Virus record (IMG/VR): IMGVR_UViG_3300025652_009085
Span: 1-22,647 of that record
Reading direction: 5' to 3' (one strand)
Source of the DNA: a virus
Length of the DNA: 22,647 nucleotides
Shown: one piece after another, positions 1-5,781 of the stretch
How positions within the stretch are numbered: position 1 is the stretch's first letter
How the letters are laid out: each line of letters opens with the position of its first letter
Position numbers and translations under genes: made by a program
The notes under the pieces: model-generated
The model's input: only the letters and a program-made list of their open reading frames with translations
What the model was told of the DNA's origin: nothing
Database searches by the model: none

Positions 1-714
1 GATGATACTTTAAAGCTTGAAAACGTTAAGCTTGAAAATCTTGGACAAGCTAAGAAAGTTACAGTTACAAAAGAAGCTACTACAATTGTTGAAGGTAAAG
101 GTTCAACAGCTGAAATTGCTGCAAGAGTCGATGTATTAAGAAGTCTTATTGCAGAAGGTGGCTCTGATTTTGATCGTGATCAGAACCAACAGCGTCTAGC
201 TAAATTATCAGGTGGTATCGGTGTTATTAGTGTCGGTGCTCAGACTGAACCTGAAATGAAAGAGAAGAAGGATAGAGTTGATGATGCATTAGCAGCCACA
301 AGAGCAGCAATTGAAGAAGGTATTGTACCTGGTGGGGGTACTGCTTTATTGCAAGCAAAATGTGCAATTGCAGATGTTGCTGGTAACCTTGAAGGTGATG
401 AAGCTCTTGGAGCTCGTTTAGTTGAAAAGTCAGTTGAAGCGCCTATTCGTCAGTTATGTGAAAATGCTGGTGTAGATGCATCTCAAGTTATATTAAAGAT
501 CTATGAAAGTAAATTAGGTTATAATGTAGCTACTGATGAATATGTAGACTTACTCGAAGCTGGTATCATCGACCCGACGAAAGTAACGCTTTGCGCATTG
601 CAGAATGCAGGCTCTGTAGCGGGAATGTTATTAACGACAGAGTGTCTTATCGTTGATAACCCTTCAGATAAACAAGAAGCTCCAGCTCCGATGAACCCTA
701 TGGGTATGATGTAA
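1..714 (+). CDS. groEL: GroEL chaperonin, C-terminal part (cut by window start)
   Basis: The reading frame is open from base 1 and ends in TAA at 714, giving the last 237 residues of a group I chaperonin (Hsp60). It covers the end of the apical domain, the second intermediate segment and the equatorial domain. The hallmark MKEKKDRVDDALAATRAA is present, with the ATPase aspartate in VDDAL (fragment residue 95). PGGGTALL, TEEY-like TDEYVDLLEAGIIDPTKV, SVAGMLLTTE and a Met-rich tail ending GMM follow. GroEL forms the cytosolic folding chamber. No groES is seen downstream; the 5' end and upstream neighbours lie outside the window. Directly after it come thioredoxin and tail-fibre genes, so this is most likely a phage-encoded GroEL that could fold virion proteins (inference). 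Family assignment is very secure; phage origin rests on context. Confidence 0.95.
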   Translation, partial: DDTLKLENVKLENLGQAKKVTVTKEATTIVEGKGSTAEIAARVDVLRSLIAEGGSDFDRDQNQQRLAKLSGGIGVISVGAQTEPEMKEKKDRVDDALAATRAAIEEGIVPGGGTALLQAKCAIADVAGNLEGDEALGARLVEKSVEAPIRQLCENAGVDASQVILKIYESKLGYNVATDEYVDLLEAGIIDPTKVTLCALQNAGSVAGMLLTTECLIVDNPSDKQEAPAPMNPMGMM

Positions 715-758
715 AAAATAGGTACCCGGCTTAAATAAAAATAGGCCGGAGCATAACT

Positions 759-797
759 AAACGCTAAATAGGGGATGGATGGTGGGTTTTAGCGTTT
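759..797 (+). terminator. Inverted repeat after groEL, possible terminator with G-rich loop
   Basis: A perfect 10-bp inverted repeat, AAACGCTAAA (759-768) and TTTAGCGTTT (788-797), encloses a 19-nt loop containing GGGGATGGATGGTGGG. The right arm runs into a T-rich stretch, so it could act as a weak intrinsic terminator for groEL. A second small inverted repeat, CCGGC/GCCGG, lies at 726-749. The stem is AT-rich, so termination strength is uncertain. The loop contains an ATG (779) in frame with thioredoxin, which I reject as a start. Confidence 0.4.
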
Positions 798-838
798 TAA
801 AAATTGATATTTTTCATATATTAACTAAATATTGGTAT

Positions 839-1102
839 ATGGAAATTATTAAATTCTCAGCAAAATGGTGCGGTCCTTGCAAGACATATAAAATTATTTT
901 TGATGATGTTATATCTGAATACTCTGATATAACTGTAAAGGAAGTAGATATAGATGATGATGCTGATATAGCAAAAAAATATGACATTAGATCTATACCA
1001 ACAACAATTATTGCTAAAAATAATGTTGAGTTGGATAGGTTAAAAGGTATAATTATCGGTAAAGAACTTAAGTCTACCTTAAATAAGTATATTAATATAT
1101 AA
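839..1102 (+). CDS. Thioredoxin-like protein
   Basis: An 87-residue thioredoxin-fold protein, the size of T4 NrdC-type glutaredoxin/thioredoxins. The active site W-C-G-P-C is at residues 10-14 and the cis-proline loop SIPTT has Pro54, the classic thioredoxin pair. It should act as a cytosolic disulfide reductant, for example for ribonucleotide reductase or for folding of virion proteins. The ATG at 839 is chosen because it starts directly at the first beta strand. A start at 779 would add 20 non-thioredoxin residues and would sit in a hairpin loop. A CTAAATA variant of the late motif ends 7 nt before this ATG. The stop codon is embedded in the next gene's TATAAATA motif. The specific physiological partner cannot be read from the sequence. 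Confidence 0.88.
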   Translation: MEIIKFSAKWCGPCKTYKIIFDDVISEYSDITVKEVDIDDDADIAKKYDIRSIPTTIIAKNNVELDRLKGIIIGKELKSTLNKYINI

Positions 1103-1105
1103 ATA
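1098..1105 (+). promoter_or_regulatory. T4-late-type promoter motif before tail fibre gene
   Basis: Exact TATAAATA, the core of T4 late promoters, overlapping the thioredoxin stop codon (1100-1102). It ends 10 nt before the fibre ATG at 1116, with no Shine-Dalgarno sequence between. Confidence 0.55.
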
Positions 1106-1115
1106 ATATTACCTA

Positions 1116-3806
1116 ATGATTAATATAGAAAAAAAATATAAAATTTCTGGAGTTGATATAATACCAGAAATAACGAACGATAAACAAAACGTTTTAGTTG
1201 TATCAAATAAAACAGAAGTATTTTTTGATGTATTTGAATGTACAATAAATGGTAAAAAGATACTCGTTGAAAAAATTGATGAAGTTAATAATTTACCTTT
1301 AGTTCAATTTGAATTGTTTGTAGATAACCATAAACGCACTTGTAAAGCTATTTTAGTGGAAGATGTAAACAACGGTATATATTTCAATAGTAAAACGTTA
1401 GGTTTAGAAAAGTCTAAAATTCAATATAATAATATTGTAGAACAAACATCAAATAATAAAAATAGTATAGAAAATTATTCGAAAGAAATTATTAAAAGTA
1501 GTAAGCAACAAGCTAAGCAGTTTACCATTAATGAAGATAAAAAACAAATTAACAAACAAGTTAAGTTAGTTTTAGGTACAAAGCTTGACAGTATAAAAAA
1601 TAGTATCGATGAAAAGTATAAAGCGTTTAGCGGTAATGATGTAGAACGTAAAACTCAAATTAAGCTTTTAGAAAAGAAGCTTAATAGTATTAGAGAAACC
1701 ACTAAAGAAGATGTAGATTTCATTTATGATAAAATTCAGATAGATATAAACAATACAAAAAATAGTATCGATGAAAAGTATAAAGCGTTTAGCGGTAATG
1801 ATGTAGAACGTAAAACTCAAATTAAGCTTTTAGAAAAGAAGCTTAATAGTATTAGAAAAACTACTAAAGAAGATGTAGATACCATTTATGGTAAAATTCA
1901 GATAGATATAAACAATACAAAAAATAGTATTGTTGAAAATACAAAAAATAGTATTGATAATGTTAAGCATTATATTAAAGAGCAGATCAAAACAACTAAT
2001 CAGAATATTTTAAGTGAAAGTCATGAAAAATATACAATCTTAGAAAATAAGTTTGATAGTATAAAAATAAATGCAAATCAGAATATTTTAAAAGAAGATG
2101 TAAAACCGTTATTATTATCTGAAAAGAAAAATTCACCTGATATGTTAAAATTTACATCTGAAATTAAAACAGATATAAGTAATCGATTTAAGAATGAAAT
2201 GACTTCAATTAAGCGTTTAGTTGAAATGTCATCAGGTGGTGGTTCCGTTGCTGTTCAATACGCTAATGGCGGTGTAATGAATGGTGATTTAACAATTAAC
2301 GGTAATTTACAGGTAAGTGATACAATCAATACAGATATTTTATCAGCTACAGCAATATATGCAACATCGAGCTTTACTACGTATATTGATATCAAGGAAT
2401 ATGAGTTATCAGGTTTTAGTGTAACAGGTAATGTTTCTATAAGCGGTGACTTAACAGTTACTGAAAATATTAATTTATCTGGTAATTTAAATATCGATGG
2501 TTTAGTTGATGGTAGAGATATTGCAGCTGATGGAGCTGCTATCGATAATTTAGAATTAGATGTAACATTCTTATCAGGCTCGATCGATAATACTAATGCA
2601 GATGTCGATTTCTTATCTGGTTCAATCGATGATACAAATGCAGATGTCGATTTCTTATCAGGCTCGATCGATAATACAAATGCAGATGTCGATTTCTTAT
2701 CTGGTTCAATCGATAATACAAATGCAGATGTCGATTTCTTATCTGGTTCAATCGATAATACAAATGCAGATGTAACGTTCTTAAGTGGTTCAATTGATGA
2801 TACAAATGCAGATGTCGATTTCTTATCTGGTTCAATCGATAATACAAATGCAGATGTAACGTTCTTAAGTGGTTCAATCGATAATACAAATGCAGATGTA
2901 ACGTTCTTAAGTGGTTCAATTGATGATACAAATGCAGATGTAACGTTCTTAAGTGGTTCAATCGATAATATAGACTTACAGCAAGTTACAACTGTAGATA
3001 ATACAACTACTAATAGTATACAAGTAGCATCATTAACAGCTACAGGTAAGATTATTGGCGGTAATAATAATACAGCCACTGGCGATTTTGCAGCAGTATT
3101 AGGTGGTGTATATAACCAAGCTAAAGGTAATTATACTAATGTTGCTGGTGGTAGTGCTAATACAACCGATTCGTTTGCTGCATACTCTAATATAGCTGGT
3201 GGCTGTAATAATTTAGCTAGTGGCGATAGCTCTAATATAGGCGGTGGTAGATGTAACGAAGCTTCCAGTCCGGTATCTACGGTAGCTGGTGGTGAACTTA
3301 ATCAGGCTAATGGTGGTTGCTCTAACGTAGCTGGTGGTTACCTTAACTGCGCTGAAAGCGGTCACTCTAACATAGCAGGTGGATTTCAAAATAAAGCTAA
3401 CTGCAATGCCTCTAACGTAGCTGGTGGTAGAGGTAACCAAGCTTGCGGCTTTATTTCCAACGTAGCAGGTGGTCAACTTAATCAGGCTAAAGGTTACCAA
3501 TCAAATGTAGCAGGTGGGTTTCAAAATAAAGCTTGCGGTATAGAATCTAACGTTGGAGGTGGTAGATTTAACGAAGCTTGCGCTGACTACTCCGCGATTT
3601 TAGGTGGTACATGTAGTACAATACTTCCAGATCATGAGAAATCGTTTATCATCGGTAGTAATTTAACATCAAGTTTATCTAATACAACGTTCGTCAATAA
3701 TTTAAGTGCTCAAGGCTCTCTACATGCCGGTGACGGGTTTACCGGTAATATTGCTGGTTGTACATCAATTATTGTTACCAATGGTATTATTACTTCAGCT
3801 ACCTAA
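1116..3806 (+). CDS. Large repetitive trimeric tail fibre / adhesin-like protein
   Basis: An 896-residue modular fibre. Residues 1 to about 110 form a non-repetitive N-terminal domain, probably the attachment end. About 120-370 is Lys/Glu/Asn-rich predicted coiled coil with a 54-residue tandem duplication. About 375-480 is a beta-rich segment with alternating NGNL/SGDL turns, ending in VDGRDIAADGAAID, a motif common in phage tail fibres. Residues 482-620 are ten copies of a 14-residue repeat (DVDFLSGSIDNTNA). About 649-831 is an array of SNVAGGxxNxAxG repeats resembling YadA/Hia trimeric-adhesin head repeats, and a short C-terminal domain follows. No S74 peptidase or chaperone domain is visible at the C-terminus. 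The repeats predict a parallel homotrimer outside the virion, used in host recognition. An LRR gene follows after 12 nt. The fibre class is secure; the receptor is unknown. Confidence 0.85.
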   Translation: MINIEKKYKISGVDIIPEITNDKQNVLVVSNKTEVFFDVFECTINGKKILVEKIDEVNNLPLVQFELFVDNHKRTCKAILVEDVNNGIYFNSKTLGLEKSKIQYNNIVEQTSNNKNSIENYSKEIIKSSKQQAKQFTINEDKKQINKQVKLVLGTKLDSIKNSIDEKYKAFSGNDVERKTQIKLLEKKLNSIRETTKEDVDFIYDKIQIDINNTKNSIDEKYKAFSGNDVERKTQIKLLEKKLNSIRKTTKEDVDTIYGKIQIDINNTKNSIVENTKNSIDNVKHYIKEQIKTTNQNILSESHEKYTILENKFDSIKINANQNILKEDVKPLLLSEKKNSPDMLKFTSEIKTDISNRFKNEMTSIKRLVEMSSGGGSVAVQYANGGVMNGDLTINGNLQVSDTINTDILSATAIYATSSFTTYIDIKEYELSGFSVTGNVSISGDLTVTENINLSGNLNIDGLVDGRDIAADGAAIDNLELDVTFLSGSIDNTNADVDFLSGSIDDTNADVDFLSGSIDNTNADVDFLSGSIDNTNADVDFLSGSIDNTNADVTFLSGSIDDTNADVDFLSGSIDNTNADVTFLSGSIDNTNADVTFLSGSIDDTNADVTFLSGSIDNIDLQQVTTVDNTTTNSIQVASLTATGKIIGGNNNTATGDFAAVLGGVYNQAKGNYTNVAGGSANTTDSFAAYSNIAGGCNNLASGDSSNIGGGRCNEASSPVSTVAGGELNQANGGCSNVAGGYLNCAESGHSNIAGGFQNKANCNASNVAGGRGNQACGFISNVAGGQLNQAKGYQSNVAGGFQNKACGIESNVGGGRFNEACADYSAILGGTCSTILPDHEKSFIIGSNLTSSLSNTTFVNNLSAQGSLHAGDGFTGNIAGCTSIIVTNGIITSAT
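1595..1918 (+). repeat. Tandem 162-bp duplication inside fibre coiled coil
   Basis: Two 162-bp (54-codon) units, 1595-1756 and 1757-1918. The first 100 bp are identical base for base; the remaining 62 bp differ at about five positions. The unit border (AATACAAAAAATAGTAT) recurs once more near 1914-1930 and in part at 1939-1954. Identity at synonymous positions indicates a recent duplication or ongoing recombination. Confidence 0.9.
2559..2978 (+). repeat. Ten 42-bp tandem repeats in the fibre gene
   Basis: Ten in-frame 42-bp units encode D-V-(D/T)-F-L-S-G-S-I-D-(N/D)-T-N-A; the last is incomplete. The units fall into DNA subtypes (GTCGATTTCTTATCTGG versus GTAACGTTCTTAAGTGG) that are interspersed, suggesting shuffling between copies. 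Long apparent reading frames on the opposite strand are a by-product of this periodicity. Confidence 0.92.
3061..3608 (+). repeat. YadA-head-like repeats (SNVAGG type) in fibre gene
   Basis: About eleven degenerate repeats of roughly 15-18 residues follow S-N-(V/I)-A-G-G-x-x-N-x-A-x-G. This recalls the left-handed parallel beta-roll of trimeric autotransporter heads. Many units carry a cysteine (GGC, RCNEA, LNCAE, NQACG, NKACG, NEACA), which is unusual for this repeat class. Confidence 0.8.
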
Positions 3807-3812
3807 TAAATA
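3805..3812 (+). promoter_or_regulatory. Late-type motif before LRR gene
   Basis: AATAAATA (one mismatch to TATAAATA) overlapping the fibre stop codon (3804-3806) and ending 6 nt before the ATG at 3819; no Shine-Dalgarno between. Confidence 0.45.
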
Positions 3813-3818
3813 ATTATA

Positions 3819-4724
3819 ATGGTAATAACTTTAACATCACCTCAAAATATTACATTTATTGATGTAGGAGCTTCGAACCCTAAGCTTGGTGGTACAATAG
3901 ATATTACTGAATATAATAATCTTACTGAGTTTTATTGTAATTATAACGGCGTTGAGAATTTTATAGACACTAATCCAACTGGAAAGACTACACTTGATAA
4001 CATAGAATTAAAAGGTAATGCTCTTAGTTCTTTTCCAGATACAAGCAATTATCCTGTTTTAAAGCGATTGTATTTACAGGATAGTACAGTGAGTTTAGGT
4101 GCAATTCCTGATAATTTACCTGATACTTTAATTCAACTGCTACTAGGAAATAGCGGTATCACTGGTCAAATTCCACGCGGGAGCAATGACGAGAGAAGAC
4201 TTCCACCTGGCTTAGCACAATTTAGTGTGGCTGGCAATTCGAATCTTTCGGGAACAGTTCTAAATAGTGATTTCGGCCGCAACGCGAATGGACTTAATTT
4301 TGACAGTTGCAATTTTAGTGGTAGTATTCCAAGTTTGCGATTTGGAAATATTAGACAAAGATTATTAAGGTTTTACGGTCAGAATAACTCTTTTACTTCA
4401 ATAGCTGACCCGTTTGTTGTATATGCACCTACAACCCCAGCTGTTGATGATACCGGATTAGCGAACTTTCGTATACATAATAATAATAATATACCAAAGG
4501 CCGATATTATTCGTGCTCTCTTAGCATTTTATATAGCATATGTTGTAGATAATAAACCTGCAATAATAAACGGTTATATTCGAATGAATGATAATGGAAA
4601 CTCTATTGGTGATAATGAACTGATCGACCCAAACGCATCGCTGAATGATCCTACTTTCGGTGTAACAGTCGGAGAAGCTAAAACTGCACTTGTTAGCAAA
4701 GGATTCGATACAATACTATTATAA
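3819..4724 (+). CDS. Leucine-rich-repeat protein, candidate distal tail adhesin
   Basis: A 301-residue protein with irregular LRR-type repeats. Examples are L-T-E-F-Y-C-N-Y-N, L-K-R-L-Y-L-Q-D-S, L-I-Q-L-L-L-G-N-S-G-I-T-G-Q-I-P, L-N-F-D-S-C-N-F-S-G-S-I-P and L-L-R-F-Y-G-Q-N-N-S-F. The N-x-x-(S/T)-G-x-I-P form resembles plant-type LRR consensus. No signal peptide or membrane segment is evident. The C-terminal 90 residues are non-repetitive. The gene begins 12 nt after the large fibre gene, where T4 carries its gp38 adhesin/chaperone, so a role as fibre-tip adhesin or fibre assembly factor is plausible (inference). A late-type motif ends 6 nt before the ATG. The LRR call is good; the role is not proven. 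Confidence 0.7.
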   Translation: MVITLTSPQNITFIDVGASNPKLGGTIDITEYNNLTEFYCNYNGVENFIDTNPTGKTTLDNIELKGNALSSFPDTSNYPVLKRLYLQDSTVSLGAIPDNLPDTLIQLLLGNSGITGQIPRGSNDERRLPPGLAQFSVAGNSNLSGTVLNSDFGRNANGLNFDSCNFSGSIPSLRFGNIRQRLLRFYGQNNSFTSIADPFVVYAPTTPAVDDTGLANFRIHNNNNIPKADIIRALLAFYIAYVVDNKPAIINGYIRMNDNGNSIGDNELIDPNASLNDPTFGVTVGEAKTALVSKGFDTILL

Positions 4725-4725
4725 T

Positions 4726-4965
4726 ATGTCACACACTTTACACCACGAATCAATTAATAATATCATTATACAAGAAGGTGAGTATGGTGTTATATACAAT
4801 AATGTGACTAAGATACACGAAGAAATTATGCAAGGTTATGTTAATGTTATGACAGTTCATCATCTCTTTGTTGCTGACACTGAAGCAGATGTATTAGAGT
4901 TTATCGAACAAGAAGGATTGACTTTAGAAGAGATTGATCTAATACTACCGGAAGATGTTGAATAA
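4726..4965 (+). CDS. Small acidic protein of unknown function
   Basis: A 79-residue protein starting at the ATG one base after the LRR stop codon. A TTG 36 nt upstream is in frame but lies inside the LRR gene and is less likely. It is His-rich near the N-terminus (SHTLHHES) and ends in an acidic stretch (EQEGLTLEEIDLILPEDVE). No membrane segment or known motif is recognised. The spacing to both neighbours (1 and 6 nt) suggests cotranscription and translational coupling with the fibre-region genes. Confidence 0.6.
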   Translation: MSHTLHHESINNIIIQEGEYGVIYNNVTKIHEEIMQGYVNVMTVHHLFVADTEADVLEFIEQEGLTLEEIDLILPEDVE

Positions 4966-4971
4966 ACGTAG

Positions 4972-5427
4972 ATGGAACTTATAGGTTGGGTGTATACTAT
5001 ATGTTTTGCGATCTGTTATATTCCACAGATCGCAAAGTCTATACGAACAAAACGAGTGGATGATATAAGTATATCACTCTTTATACTATCTTTAGCTGGA
5101 TATATTTGCGCCTGCATATATACTATAGATACAATAGGCATTAATGTTATATTATTAACAAATTATATATTTGGTGCTACATGCAGTTTAACCATGATGA
5201 TTGTATATTTTATGTATCGAAATAGATTAAATACTAATGTAATGTCTGATATCAATTTTAGTAATTCAAGCTATTACCGATTTCTTAAGCAAGAACAGCA
5301 AGAGATCGAAAAATTGAAATGGATTGAATCAGAAAAGGTAGGCCGCGATATTGGAGAGAATAAAGCGGTTTTTTTGTGGACGAAAAACTATAGATCAAAA
5401 TGGGTTAGTAGTTTACCTAAAAAATAA
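4972..5427 (+). CDS. PQ-loop / SemiSWEET-like membrane protein
   Basis: A 151-residue protein with three predicted membrane helices (about residues 3-21, 34-52 and 56-82), the size and topology of bacterial SemiSWEETs. The first helix ends in the defining Pro-Gln pair (C-Y-I-P-Q-I, P18-Q19), followed by the basic loop KSIRTKRVDDIS typical of the family. The family forms dimeric transporters of sugars or related small solutes in the cytoplasmic membrane. A charged C-terminal extension of about 65 residues (rich in E, K, Q and R) is atypical for SemiSWEETs. The gene starts 6 nt after its upstream neighbour and ends 2 nt before the convergent gene. Substrate and role in infection cannot be inferred from sequence. 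Confidence 0.72.
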   Translation: MELIGWVYTICFAICYIPQIAKSIRTKRVDDISISLFILSLAGYICACIYTIDTIGINVILLTNYIFGATCSLTMMIVYFMYRNRLNTNVMSDINFSNSSYYRFLKQEQQEIEKLKWIESEKVGRDIGENKAVFLWTKNYRSKWVSSLPKK

Positions 5428-5429
5428 TA

Positions 5430-5723
5430 TTAATTACTACCGTTAAACCAAGCAATCCCACTGACTATAGCCGCCGTTACAGCTGTAACTATAGTCCATA
5501 TAAATGCTGTAATTGATTTAAGTTTTGATTCTGATTCAGCTGCTTTTTGTTCAACTTCTCTCATACGAGTCTCATACTCAACAAGCCTCTTTAATATAGT
5601 ATGCGTTGTAGTGTTGAGACTAAGAATTTTTTCTTCAGCACGGGCTAAAGATACAACAGCTTCTGCCATCTTATCAATCTTTTCTTCAATTCTATCGAGA
5701 CGAGTTTTTTCTCTGGAGTCCAT
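5430..5723 (-). CDS. Coiled-coil protein with C-terminal membrane anchor (XhlA/holin-like?)
   Basis: A 97-residue protein. Residues 1 to about 70 form a charged heptad-like helix (DRIEEKIDKMAEAV, KRLVEYETRMREVEQKAA). One hydrophobic helix at about 72-92 (FIWTIVTAVTAAIVSGIAWF) and a short tail GSN follow. The architecture, soluble coiled coil then a single C-terminal TM segment in about 90-100 residues, resembles the XhlA family that accompanies phage lysis genes. No lysozyme or second holin is present nearby, and it sits beside baseplate genes, so lysis is only a candidate role. An AATAAATA motif lies 11 nt upstream of the ATG. Confidence 0.6.
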   Translation of the reverse strand: MDSREKTRLDRIEEKIDKMAEAVVSLARAEEKILSLNTTTHTILKRLVEYETRMREVEQKAAESESKLKSITAFIWTIVTAVTAAIVSGIAWFNGSN

Positions 5724-5747
5724 ATATATGTTTATATTTATTAGATT

Positions 5748-5764
5748 TATTAGATAATCTAATA
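5748..5764. repeat. 17-bp inverted repeat between baseplate genes
   Basis: TATTAGAT-A-ATCTAATA, perfect 8-bp arms around one base, in the 58-bp gap between the spike gene and the coiled-coil gene. It sits next to AATAAATA (5735-5742 on the minus strand). It could be an operator or simply AT-rich noise; no T-tract makes it a convincing terminator. Confidence 0.35.
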
Positions 5765-5781
5765 AAAACCATTACATCAAT

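Noticed and set aside
779-838. Upstream ATG start for thioredoxin
   Set aside because: It lies in a hairpin loop, adds residues unlike thioredoxin, and the internal ATG at 839 starts exactly at the fold with a late-like motif at 7 nt.
2559-2978. CRISPR-like periodic repeat
   Set aside because: Units are directly contiguous with no spacers and lie in frame within a fibre gene.
2255-3079. Long minus-strand open frames across the fibre repeats (also 2593-2961 and 3213-3500)
   Set aside because: They are mirror images of the in-frame tandem repeats on the plus strand, with low-complexity products and no start signals; the plus-strand fibre frame is complete and explains the region.
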